Assembly (NCBI GenBank): GCA_023053685.1
Contig: JALIGW010000059.1
Location: 2,046,001 to 2,110,000, forward strand
Reading direction: 5' to 3'
Length of the DNA: 64,000 bases
DNA from: Diadophis punctatus similis
Taxonomy: Eukaryota > Chordata > Lepidosauria > Squamata > Dipsadidae
Shown: one piece after another, positions 1 to 11,776 of the stretch
Numbering within the stretch: the stretch's first letter is position 1
How the letters are laid out: each line of letters begins with the position of its first letter
Translations under genes and position numbers: made by a program
Notes under the pieces: model-generated
The model's input: only the letters and a program-made list of their open reading frames with translations
What the model was told of the DNA's origin: nothing
Databases searched by the model: none

Positions 1-327
1 AGAGCTGAGAAATGAAAAAGAAACAAATATCCATGTTCCCCAGGGTATGGAAAGCCAAAATCTCACACCATTTTCAGATCCGAGCAATCCCTGAGGAATT
101 AGCCCAAGCCGTATCATAGAATTTACCTTACGACTCAATTCAGCCCGAAAACCTCTCTTTTGACACAGAGCTCAGAAATGAAAAAGAAACACATATCCAT
201 GTTCCCCAGGGTCTGGAAAGCCAAAATCTCACAAAATTTTCAGATCCAAGCATTCCCTGAGGAATTAGCCCAAGCCGTATCACAGAATTTACCTTACGAC
301 TCAATTCAGCCCAAAAACCTCACTTTT

Positions 328-498
328 GACACAGAGCTCAGAAATGAAAAAGAAACACATACAGTATTCCTGTTCCCTAGGGTCTGGAAAGCCAAATTCT
401 CACACCATTTTCAGATCCGAGCTTTCCCTGTTGAGTTAGCCCAAGCCGTATCTCAGAATTTGCCTTGGGACTCAATTCAGCCAGAAAACTTCACTTTT
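328..498 (+). repeat. Long-form monomer (171 bp, 5 bp ACAGT insertion), copy 1
   Basis: ACAGT at 361-365 is inserted between ACACAT and ATTCCTG, which are adjacent in ordinary monomers. The unit becomes 171 bp, an exact multiple of three. It is followed by a monomer type carrying CATAGCCATGATCC and then by a 165 bp monomer at 499-663. This run is a useful anchor for aligning higher-order copies. Confidence 0.9.
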
Positions 499-829
499 GA
501 CACAGAGCTCAGAAATGAAAAAGAAACACATAGCCATGATCCCCAGGGTGTGGAAAGACAAAATCTCACACAATTTTCAGATCCGAGCTTTCCCTGAGGA
601 GTTAGCCAAAGGCCTATCTCAGAATTTGCCATAGAAATAAATTCAGCCAGAAACTTCACTTTTGACACAGAGCTCAGAAATGAAAAAGAAACACATATCC
701 ATGTTCCCCAGGGTGTGGAAAGCCAAATTACCACACTATTTTCAGGTCCTAGTTTTCCCTGAGGAATTATCCAAAGCCGTATCTCATAATTTGCCTTAGG
801 ACTCAATTCAGCCAGAAAACTTCACTCTT

Positions 830-995
830 GACACAGAGCTCAGAAATGAAAAAGAAATACATATTCATGTTCCCTAGGGTCGGGAAAGACAAATTTTCAC
901 ACCATTTTCAGATCCGAGCAATCCCTGAGGAATTAGCCCAATCCGTATCATAGAATTTACCTTACGACTCAATTCAGCCCGAAAACCTCACTATT
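830..995 (+). repeat. Representative 166 bp satellite monomer
   Basis: This is one full monomer, phased to begin at GACACAGAGCTC. In order it holds an A-rich block (GAAATGAAAAAGAAA), a CATGTTCCC box, a GGAAAG box, a TTTTCAGATCCGAGC box, a TTCCCTGAGGAATTAG box, a variable CCGTATC/GCGTTTC segment, a variable GAATTTACC/GAATTTGCC segment, then CAATTCAGCC and a closing AAAAC-TCAC-TTT block. The phase is arbitrary and was chosen because the landmark is among the best conserved. The GAGCTC within it is a SacI site present in most monomers; some variants lose it (GAGCTG, GAGGTC, GATCTC). A composite monomer counted by eye has 56 A, 45 C, 27 G and 38 T. Confidence 0.9.
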
Positions 996-3900
996 GACAC
1001 AGATCTCAGAAATGAAAAAGAAACACATATCCATGTTCCCCAGGGTATGGAAAACCGAATTCCCACACCATTTGCCGATCCGAGCATTCCCTGAGGAATT
1101 AGCCCAAGCCGTATCATAGAATTTACCTTACGACTCAATTCAGCCCGAAAACCTCACTTTTGACACAGAGCTCATAAATGAAAAAGAAACACATATCCAT
1201 GTTCCCCAGGGTATGGAAAAGCAAATTCCCACACCATTTTCAGATCCAAGCATTCCCTGAGGAATTAGCCCAAGCCGTATCTCATAATTTGCCTTAGGAT
1301 TCAATTCAACCAGAAAAGTTCACTTTTGACACAGAGCTCAGAAATGAAAAAGAAACACATATTCATGTTCCCCAGGGTCTGGAAAGCCAAAATCTCACAA
1401 AATTTTCAGATCCAAGCATTCCCTGAGGAATTAGCCCAAGCCGTATCATAGAATTTACCTTACGACTCAATTCAGCCTGAAAACCTCACTTTTGACACAG
1501 AGCTGAGAAATGAAAAAGAAACACATATCCATGTTCCCCAGGGTATGGAAAGCCAAAATCTCACACCATTTTCAGATCCAAGCATTCCCTGAGGAATTAG
1601 CCCAAGCCGTATCATAGAATTTACCTTACGACTCAATTCAGCCCGAAAACCTCTCTTTTGACACAGAGCTCAGAAATAAAAAAGAAACACATATTCATGT
1701 TCCCCAGGGTATGGAAAGCCGAATTCCCACACCATTTGCAGATCTGAGCTTTCCCTGAGGACTTAGCCCAAGGTGTTTCTCAGAATTTGCCATAGAACTC
1801 AATTCAGCCCGAAAACCTCACTTTTGACACAGAGCTCAGAAATGAAAAAGAAACACATATTCCTGTTCCCTAGGGTTCGGAAAGCCAAATTTTCACACCA
1901 TATTCAGATCCGAGCTTTCCCTGAGGAGTTAGCCCAAGCCTTATTATAGAATTTGCCTTTGGACTCAATTCAGCCCGAAAACCTCACTTTTGACACAGAG
2001 CTCAGAAATGAAAAACAAACACATATCCATGTTCCCCAGGGTATGGAAAGCCAAATTACCACACCATTTTCAGGTCCGAGTTTTCCCTGAGGAACTAGCC
2101 CAAGCCGTATCTCATAATTTGCCTTAGGACTCAATTATAACAGAAAACTTCACTTTTGACACAGAGCTCAGAAATGAAAAAGAAACACATATTCATATTC
2201 TCCAGGGTCTGGAAAGCCGAATTCTGACACCATTTTCAGATCCGAGCTTTCCCTGAGGAGTTAGCCCAAGGCTTTTCTCAGAATTTGCCATAGAACTCAA
2301 TTCAGCCCGAAAACCTCACTTTTGACACAGAGCTCAGAAATGAAAAAGAAACACATATTCCTGTTCCCTAGGGTTCGGAAAGCCAAATTTTCACACCATA
2401 TTCAGATCCGAGTTTTCCCTGAGTTGTTAGCCCAAGGCGTATCATAGAATTTACTTTAAGACTCAATTCACCCCGAAAACCTCACTGTTGACACAGAGCT
2501 CAGAAATGAAAAAGAAACACAAATTCATCTTCCCTAGACTCTGGAAAGAAAAATCTCACACAATTTTTAGATCCGAACTTTCCCTGACGAGTTAGCCCAA
2601 GCCTTATCATAGAATTTGCCTTAGAACTCAATTCAGCCAGAAAACTTCCCTTTTGACACAGAGCTCAGAAATGAAAAAGAAACACATATCCATGTTCCCC
2701 AGGGTATGGAAAACCAAATTCCCATACCATTTGCCGATCCGAGCATTCCCTGAGGAATTAGCCCAAGCCGTATCATAGAATTTACCTTACGACTCAATTC
2801 AGCCTGAAAACCTCACTTTTGACACAGAGCTCAGAAATGAAAAAGAAACACATATCCATGTTCCCCAGGGTATGGAAAGCCAAATTCCCACACCATTTGC
2901 AGATCCGAGCTTTCCCTGAGGACTTAGCCCAAGGCGTTTCTCAGAATTTGCCATAGAACTCAATTCAGCCCGAAAACCTCACTTTTGACATAGAGCTCAG
3001 AAATGAAAAACAAACACATATCCATGTTCCCCAGGGTGTGGAAAGCCAAATTACCACACCATTTTCAGGTCCGAGTTTTCCCTGAGGAATTAGCCCAAGC
3101 CGTATCTCATAATTTGCCTTAGGACTCAATTATAACAGAAAACTTCACTTTTGACACAGAGCTCAGAAATGAAAAAGAAACACATATTCATGTTCTCCAG
3201 GGTCTGGAAAGCCAAATTCTCACACCATTTTCAGATCCGAGCTCTCCCTGAGGAATTAGCCCAAGGCGTTTCTCAGAATTTGCCATAGAACTCAATTATA
3301 ACAGAAAACTTCACTTTTGACACAGAGCTCAGAAATGAAATAGAAACACATATTCTTGTTCCCTAGGCTCTGGAAAGACAAAATCTCACACAATTTTCAG
3401 ATCCGAGCTTTCCCTGAGGAGTTAGCCCAAGCCTTATCATAGAATTTGCCTTAGAACTCAATTCAGCCAGAAAACTTCCCTTTTGACACACAGCTCAGAA
3501 ATGAAAAAGAAACACATATTCATGTTCCCAGGGTCTGGAAAGCCAAATTCTCACACCATTTTCAGATCCGAGCTTTCCCTGAGGAATTAGCCCAAGGCGT
3601 TTCTCAGAATTTGCCATAGAACTCAATTATAACAGAAAACTTCACTTTTGACACAGAGCTCAGAAATGAAATAGAAACACATATTCTTGTTCCCTAGGCT
3701 CTGGAAAGACAAAATCTCACACAATTTTCAGATCCGAGCTTTCCCTGAGGAGTTAGCCCAAGCCTTATCATAGAATTTGCCTTTGGAATCAATTCAGCCC
3801 GAAAACCTCACTTTTGACACAGAGCTCAGAAATGAAAAAGAAACACATATCCATGTTCCGCAGGGTATGGAAAACCGAATTCCCACACCATTTGCCGATC

Positions 3901-6900
3901 CGAGCATTCCCTGAGGAATTAGCCCAAGCCGTATCATAGAATTTACCTTACGACTCAATTCAGCCCGAAAACCTCACTTTTGACACAGAGCTCAGAAATG
4001 AAAAAGAAACACATATCCATGTTCCCCAGGGTATGGAAAGCCAAATTCCCACACCATTTGCAGATCCGAGCTTTCCCTGAGGACTTAGCCCAAGGTGTTT
4101 CTCAGAATTTGCCATAGAACTCAATTCAGCCCGAAAACCTCACTTTTGACATAGAGCTTAGAAATGAAAAACAAACACATATCCATGTTCCCCAGGGTGT
4201 GGAAAGCCAAAATCTCACAAAATTTTCAGATCCAAGCATTCCCTGAGGAATTAGCCCAAGCCGTATCATAGAATTTACCTTACGACTCAATTCAGCCCGA
4301 AAACCTCTCTTTTGACACAGAGCTCAGAAATGAAAAAGAAACACATATCCATGTTCCCCAGGGTATGGAAAGCCGAATTCCCACACCATTTGCAGATCCG
4401 AGCTTTCCCTGAGGACTTAGCCCAAGGCGTTTCTCAGAATTTGCCATAGAACTCAATTCAGCCCGAAAACCTCACTTTTGACATAGAGCTCAGAAATGAA
4501 AAACAAACACATATCCATGTTCCCCAGGGTGTGGAAAGCCAAATTACCACACCATTTTCAGGTCCGAGTTTTCCCTGAGGAATTAGCCCAAGCCGTATCT
4601 CATAATTTGCCTTAGGACTCAATTATAACAGAAAACTTCACTTTTGACACAGAGCTCAGAAATGAAAAAGAAACACATATTCATGTTCTCCAGGGTCTGG
4701 AAAGCCGAATTCTGACACCATTTTCAGATCCGAGCTCTCCCTGAGGAATTAGCCCAAGGCGTTTCTCAGAATTTGCCATAGAACTCAATTATAACAGAAA
4801 ACTTCACTTTTGACACAGAGCTCAGAAATGAAATAGAAACACATATTCTTGTTCCCTAGGCTCTGGAAAGACAAAATCTCACACAATTTTCAGATCCGAG
4901 CTTTCCCTGAGGAGTTAGCCCAAGTCTTATCATAGAATTTGCCTTAGAACTCAATTCAGCCAGAAAACCTCCCTTTTCACACAGAGCTCAGAAATGAAAA
5001 AGAAACACATATTCATGTTCCCCAGGGTATGGAAAAGCAAATTCCCACACCATTTTCAGATCCAAGCATTCCCTGAGGAATTAGCCCAAGCCGTATCTCA
5101 TAATTTGCCTTAGGATTCAATTCAACCAGAAAACTTCACTTTTGACACAGAGCTCAGAAATGAAAAAGAAACACATATTCATGTTCCCCGGGGTCTGGAA
5201 AGCCAAAATCTCACAAAATTTTCAGATCCAAGCATTCCCTGAGGAATTAGCCCAAGCCGTATCATAGAATTTACCTTACGACTCAATTCAGCCCGAAAAC
5301 CTCTCTTTTGACACAGAGCTCAGAAATCAAAAAGAAACACATATCCATGTTCCCCAGGGTATGGAAAGCCGAATTCCCACACCATTTGCAGATCCGAGCT
5401 TTCCCTGAGGACTTAGCCCAAGGCGTTTCTCAGAATTTGCCATAGAACTCAATTCAGCCCGAAAACCTCACTTTTGACATAGAGCTCAGAAATGAAAAAC
5501 AAACACATATCCATGTTCCCCAGGGTGTGGATAGCCAAATTACCACACCATTTTCAGGTCCGAGTTTTCCCTGAGGAATTAGCCCAAGCCGTATCTCATA
5601 ATTTGCCTTAGGACTCAATTATAACAGAAAACTTCACTTTTGACACAGAGCTCAGAAATGAAAAAGAAACACATATTCATGTTCTCCAGGGTCTGGAAAG
5701 CCGAATTCTGACACCATTTTCAGATCCGAGCTTTCCCTGAGGAGTTAGCCCAAGGCGTTTCTCAGAATTTGCCATAGAACTCAATTCAGCCCGAAAACCT
5801 CACTTTTGACACAGAGCTCAGAAATGAAAAAGAAACACATATTCCTGTTCCCTAGGGTTCGGAAAGCCAAATTTTCACACCATATTCAGATCCGAGCTTT
5901 CCCTGAGGAGTTAGCCCAAGGCGTATCATAGAATTTACTTTAAGACTCAATTCAGCCAGAAAACCTCACTGTTGACACAGAGCTCAGAAATGAAAAAGAA
6001 ACACAAATTCATGTTCCCTAGACTCTGGAAAGAAAAATCTCACACAATTTTTAGATCCGAACTTTCCCTGACGAGTTAGCCAAAGCCTTATCATAGAATT
6101 TGCCTTAGAACTCAATTCAGCCAGAAAACTTCCCTTTTGACACAGAGCTCAGAAATGAAAAAGAAACACATATTCATGTTCCCAGGGTCTGGAAAGCCAA
6201 ATTCTCACACCATTTTCAGATCCGAGCTTGTCCTGAGGAATTAGCCCAAGGCGTTTCTCATAATTTGCCTTAGGACTCAATTATAACAGAAAACTTCACT
6301 TTTGACACAGAGCTCAGAAATGAAAAAGAAACACATATTCATGTTCTCCAGGGTCTGGAAAGCCGAATTCTGACACCATTTTCAGATCCGAGCTTTCCCT
6401 GAGGAGTTAGCCCAAGGCGTTTCTCAGAATTTGCCATAGAACTCAATTCAGCCCGAAAACCTCACTTTTGACACAGAGCTCAGAAATGAAAAAGAAACGC
6501 ATATTCCTGTTCCCTAGGGTTCGGAAAGCCAAATTTTCACACCATATTCAGATCCGAGCTTTCCCTGAGGAGTTAGCCCAAGGTGTATCATAGAATTTAC
6601 TTTAAGACTCAATTCACCCCGAAAACCTCACTGTTGACACAGAGCTCAGAAATGAAAAAGAAACACAAATTCATGTTCCCTAGACTCTGGAAAGAAAAAT
6701 CTCACACAATTTTTAGATCCGAACTTTCCCTGACGAGTTAGCCCAAGCCTTATCATAGAATTTGCCTTAGAACTCAATTCAGCCAGAAAACTTCCCTTTT
6801 GACACAGAGCTCAGAAATGAAAAAGAAACACATATTCATGTTCCCAGGGTCTGGAAAGCCAAATTCCCACACCATTTGCCGATCCGAGCATTCCCTGAGG

Positions 6901-7624
6901 AATTAGCCCAAGCCGTATCATAGAATTTACCTTACGACTGAATTCAGCCCGAAAACCTCACTTTTGACACAGAGCTCAGAAATGAAAAAGAAACACATAT
7001 CCATGTTCCCCAGGGTATGGAAAAGCAAATTCCCACACCATTTTCAGATCCAAGCATTCCCTGAGGAATTAGCCCAAGCCGTATCTCATAAATTGCCTTA
7101 GAATTCAATTCAACCAGAAAACTTCACTTTTGACACAGAGCTCAGAAATGAAAAAGAAACACATATTCATGTTCCCCAGGGTCTGGAAAGCCAAAATCTC
7201 ACAAAATTTTCAGATCCAAGCATTCCCTGAGGACTTAGCCCAAGGCGTTTCTCAGAATTTGCCATAGAACTCAATTCAGCCCGAAAACCTCACTTTTGAC
7301 ATAGAGCTCAGAAATGAAAAACAAACACATATCCATGTTCCCCAGGGTGTGGAAAGCCAAATTACCACACCATTTTCAGGTCCGAGTTTTCCCTGAGGAA
7401 TTAGCCCAAGCCGTATCTCATAATTTGCCTTAGGACTCAATTATAACAGAAAACTTCACTTTTGACACAGAGCTCAGAAATGAAAAAGAAACACATATTC
7501 ATGTTCTCCAGGGTCTGGAAAGCCGAATTCTGACACCATTTTCAGATCCGAGCTTTCCCTGATGAGTTAGCCCAAGGCGTTTCTCAGAATTTGCCATAGA
7601 ACTCAATTCAGCCCGAAAACCTCA

Positions 7625-9480
7625 CTTTTGACACAGAGCTCAGAAATGAAAAAGAAACACATATTCATGTTCTCCAGGGTCTGGAAAGCCGAATTCTGAC
7701 ACCATTTTCAGATCCGAGCTTTCCCTGAGGAGTTAGCCCAAGGCGTATCATAGAATTTAATTTAAGACTCAATTCACCCCGAAAACCTCACTGTTGACAC
7801 AGAGCTCAGAAATGAAAAAGAAACACAAATTCATGTTCCCTAGACTCTGGAAAGAAAAATCTCACACAATTTTTAGATCCGAACTTTCCCTGACGAGTTA
7901 GCCCAAGCCTTATCATAGAATTTGCCTTAGAACTCAATTCAGCCAGAAAACTTCCCTTTTGACACAGAGCTCAGAAATGAAAAAGAAACACATATTCATG
8001 TTCCCAGGGTCTGGAAAGCCAAATTCCCACACCATTTGCCGATCCGAGCATTCCCTGAGGAATTAGCCCAAGCCGTATCATAGAATTTACCTTACGACTC
8101 AATTCAGCTCAAAAACCTCACTTTTGACACAGAGCTCAGAAATGAAAAAGAAACACATATCCATGTTCCCCAGGGTATGGAAAAGCAAATTCCCACACCA
8201 TTTTCAGATCCAAGCATTCCCTGAGGAATTAGCCCAAGCCGTATCTCATAATTTGCCTTAGGATTCAATTCAACCAGAAAAGTTCACTTTTGACACAGAG
8301 CTCAGAAATGAAAAAGAAACACATATTCATGTTCCCCAGGGTCTGGAAAGCCAAAATCTCACAAAATTTTCAGATCCAAGCATTCCCTGAGGAATTAGCC
8401 CAAGCCGTATCATAGAATTTACCTTACGACTCAATTCAGCCCAAAAACCTCACTTTTGACACAGAGCTCAGAAATGAAAAAGAAACATATATCAATGTTC
8501 CCCAGGGTATGGAAAAGCAAATTCCCACACCATTTTCAGATCCGAGCAATCCCTGAGGAATTAGCCCAAGCCGTATCATAGAATTTACCTTACGACTCAA
8601 TTCAGCCCGAAAACCTCACTTTTGACACAGAGCTCAGAAATGAAAAAGAAACACATATCCATGTTCCCCAGGGTCTGGAAAGCCAAAATCTCACAAAATT
8701 ATCAGATCCAAGCATTCCCTGAGGAATTAGCCCAAGCCGTATCATAGAATTTACCTTACGACTCAATTCAGCCCAAAAACCTCACTTTTGACACAGAGCT
8801 CAGAAATGAAAAAGAAACACATATCCATGTTCCCCAGGGTATGGAAAAGCAAATTCCCACACCTTTTTCAGATCCAAGCATTCCCTGTTGAGTTAGCCCA
8901 AGCCGTATCTCATAATTTGCCTTAGGATTCAATTCAACCAGAAAAGTTCACTTTTGACACAGAGCTCAGAAATGAAAAAGAAACACATATTCATGTTCCC
9001 CAGGGTCTGGAAAGCCAAAATCTCACAAAATTTTCAGATCCAAGCATTCCCTGAGGAATTAGCCCAAGCCGTATCATAGAATTTACCTTACGACTCAATT
9101 GAGCCTGAAAACCTCACTTTTGACACAGAGCTGAGAAATGAAAAAGAAACAAATATCCATGTTCCCCAGGGTATGGAAAGCCAAAATCTCACACCATTTT
9201 CAGATCCGAGCAATCCCTGAGGAATTAGCCCAAGCCGTATCATAGAATTTACCTTACGACTCAATTCAGCCCGAAAACCTCTCTTTTGACACAGAGCTCA
9301 GAAATGAAAAAGAAACACATATCCATGTTCCCCAGGGTCTGGAAAGCCAAAATCTCACAAAATTTTCAGATCCAAGCATTCCCTGAGGAATTAGCCCAAG
9401 CCGTATCACAGAATTTACCTTACGACTCAATTCAGCCCAAAAACCTCACTTTTGACACAGAGCTCAGAAATGAAAAAGAA
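7625..9480 (+). repeat. 1.86 kb block recopied 4,152 bp downstream, copy 1
   Basis: This block is colinear with 11,777-13,632 (offset checked at 7,741, 8,041, 8,483 and 9,286). It includes the rare AAACATATATCAATG monomer at 8,483. The two diverge at 9,486/13,638, where this copy enters the ACAGT long form and the other returns to an ordinary monomer. Confidence 0.8.
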
Positions 9481-9624
9481 ACACATACAGTATTCCTGTT
9501 CCCTAGGGTCTGGAAAGCCAAATTCTCACACCATTTTCAGATCCGAGCTTTCCCTGTTGAGTTAGCCCAAGCCGTATCTCAGAATTTGCCTTGGGACTCA
9601 ATTCAGCCAGAAAACTTCACTTTT
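9454..9624 (+). repeat. Long-form monomer (171 bp), copy 2
   Basis: The ACAGT insertion is at 9487-9491. This is the copy-1 anchor 9,126 bp further on (about 55 monomers). Homology with copy 1 holds from 9,127 to about 9,723, after which the flank switches from GAGGAGTTAGCCAAAGG to GAGGACTTAGCCCAAGG, marking a rearrangement junction. Confidence 0.9.
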
Positions 9625-9722
9625 GACACAGAGCTCAGAAATGAAAAAGAAACACATAGCCATGATCCCCAGGGTGTGGAAAGACAAAATCTCACACAAT
9701 TTTCAGATCCGAGCTTTCCCTG

Positions 9723-11776
9723 AGGACTTAGCCCAAGGCGTTTCTCAGAATTTGCCATAGAACTCAATTCAGCCCGAAAACCTCACTTTTGACATAGAGC
9801 TCAGAAATGAAAAACAAACACATATCCATGTTCCCCAGGGTGTGGAAAGCCAAATTACCACACCATTTTCAGGTCCGAGTTTTCCCTGAGGAATTAGCCC
9901 AAGCCGTATCTCATAATTTGCCTTAGGACTCAATTATAACAGAAAACTTCACTTTTGACACAGAGCTCAGAAATGAAAAAGAAACACATATTCATGTTCT
10001 CCAGGGTCTGGAAAGCCGAATTCTGACACCATTTTCAGATCCGAGCTCTCCCTGAGGAATTAGCCCAAGGCGTTTCTCAGAATTTGCCATAGAACTCAAT
10101 TATAACAGAAAACTTCACTTTTGACACAGAGCTCAGAAATGAAATAGAAACACATATTCTTGTTCCCTAGGCTCTGGAAAGACAAAATCTCACACAATTT
10201 TCAGATCCGAGCTTTCCCTGAGGAGTTAGCCCAAGTCTTATCATAGAATTTGCCTTAGAACTCAATTCAGCCAGAAAACTTCCCTTTTGACACAGAGCTC
10301 AGAAATGAAAAAGAAACACATATTCATGTTCTCCAGGGTCTGGAAAGCTGAATTCTCACACCATTTTCAGATCTGAGCTTTCCCTGCGGAGTTAGCCCAA
10401 GCCGTATCTCATGATTTGCCTTAGGATTCAATTCAACCAGAAAACTTCACTTTTGACACAGAGCTCAGAAATGAAAAAGAAACACATATTCATGTTCCCC
10501 AGGGTCTGGAAAGCCAAAATCTCACAAAATTTTCAGATCCAAGCATTCCCTGAGGAATTAGCCCAAGCCGTATCATAGAATTTACCTTACGACTGAATTC
10601 AGCCCGAAAACCTCACTTTTGACACAGAGCTCAGAAATGAAAAAGAAACACATATCCATGTTCCCCAGGGTATGGAAAAGCAAATTCCCACACCATTTTC
10701 AGATCCAAGCATTCCCTGAGGAATTAGCCCAAGCCGTATCTCATAAATTGCCTTAGAATTCAATTCAACCAGAAAAGTTCACTTTTGACACAGAGCTCAG
10801 AAATGAAAAAGAAACACATATTCATGTTCCCCAGGGTCTGGAAAGCCAAAATCTCACAAAATTTTCAGATCCAAGCATTCCCTGAGGACTTAGCCCAAGG
10901 CGTTTCTCAGAATTTGCCATAGAACTCAATTCAGCCCGAAAACCTCACTTTTGACATAGAGCTCAGAAATGAAAAACAAACACATATCCATGTTCCCCAG
11001 GGTGTGGAAAGCCAAATTACCACACCATTTTCAGGTCCGAGTTTTCCCTGAGGAATTAGCCCAAGCCGTATCTCATAATTTGCCTTAGGACTCAATTATA
11101 ACAGAAAACTTCACTTTTGACACAGAGCTCAGAAATGAAAAAGAAACACATATTCATGTTCTCCAGGGTCTGGAAAGCCGAATTCTGACACCATTTTCAG
11201 ATCCGAGCTTTCCCTGATGAGTTAGCCCAAGGCGTTTCTCAGAATTTGCCATAGAACTCAATTCAGCCCGAAAACCTCACTTTTGACACAGAGCTCAGAA
11301 ATTAAAAAGAAACACATATTCCTGTTCCCTAGGGTTCGGAAAGCCAAATTTTCACACCATATTCAGATCCGAGTTTTCCCTGAGTTGTTAGCCCAAAGCG
11401 TATCATAGAATTTACTTTAAGACTCAATTCACCCCGAAAACCTCACTGTTGACACAGAGCTCAGAAATGAAAAAGAAACACAAATTCATGTTCCCTAGAC
11501 TCTGAAAAGAAAAATCTCACACAATTTTTAGATCCGAACTTTCCCTGACGAGTTAGCCCAAGCCTTATCATAGAATTTGCCTTAGAACTCAATTCAGCCC
11601 GAAAACCTCACTTTTGACATAGAGCTCAGAAATGAAAAACAAACACATATCCATGTTCCCCAGGGTGTGGAAAGCCAAATTACCACACCATTTTCAGGTC
11701 CGAGTTTTCCCTGAGGAATTAGCCCAAGCCGTATCTCATAATTTGCCTTAGGACTCAATTATAACAGAAAACTTCA
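9723..11776 (+). repeat. Mosaic satellite segment between recopied blocks
   Basis: Only satellite monomers are present. The order resembles pieces of the 4.4-7.6 kb region; for example, the rare CTTACGACTGAATTC monomer at 6,931 recurs at 10,586 (offset 3,655). The match is broken up, so this looks like a patchwork formed by several exchanges. One-off variants include TGATTTGCC near 10,411, CTGAATTCTC near 10,347 and AGAAATTAAAAAG near 11,298. Confidence 0.7.

Larger units (their letters stand above)
1..2600 (+). repeat. Left-edge block, recopied 15,440 bp downstream
   Basis: This stretch matches 15,441-18,040 at a constant offset (checked at 1, 160, 1,201, 1,680 and 2,561). Shared rare variants include the CTCATAAATG monomer near 1,170 and CAGAAATAAAAAAG near 1,672. 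Small differences exist, such as GAGCAATCC against GAGCATTCC. Homology stops after GACGAGTTAGCCCAA, where this copy continues GCCTTATC and the other GGCGTTTC. Part of it (about 1,440-3,790) also recurs near 29,320-31,670 at an offset of 27,880. Confidence 0.85.
3800..9722 (+). repeat. 5.9 kb higher-order segment A, copy 1
   Basis: This segment matches 33,339-39,261 at a constant offset of 29,539 bp. Checks include GTTCCGCAGGGT near 3,856, CCCCGGGGTCTGG near 5,186, GAGCTTGTCC at 6,224 and the long-form module at 9,286. No net insertion or deletion occurs at these points over nearly 36 monomers. Single-base differences exist, for example GCCCGAAAAC near 5,290 against GCCTGAAAAC near 34,830. Homology ends at about 9,722. 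Confidence 0.85.

Noticed and set aside
160..597. 145-codon open frame on the + strand, also at 9286, 14102, 15600, 27211, 38825 and 51440, and an 89-codon version at 13438
   Set aside because: It is made wholly of satellite monomers, begins in the common GACACAGAGCTC landmark, and is internally repetitive every 57 codons because of the 171 bp unit. No promoter context, splice structure or recognisable domain is visible, and neighbouring monomers are closed by TAG and TGA.
477..806. 109-codon open frame on the - strand, also at 14419, 15917, 27528, 39142, 41796, 43454, 44122, 51757, 54411, 56069, 57727 and 58395
   Set aside because: A reverse reading of two adjacent monomers, one of which is 165 bp and so keeps frame for 55 codons. 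Copies differ as the satellite differs; no coding signal is visible.
830..870. Dyad around GAGCTC (TTGACACAGAGCTCAGAAATGAA) as a cruciform or protein-binding site
   Set aside because: Only the central six bases are a perfect palindrome; the arms match poorly, so it is too weak to call.
1855..1900. Possible CENP-B box around GGTTCGGAAAGCC
   Set aside because: The known box needs TTCG, then A and CGGG at set positions. Here TTCG is followed by GAAAGCC with no CGGG, and the variant is confined to a subset of monomers.
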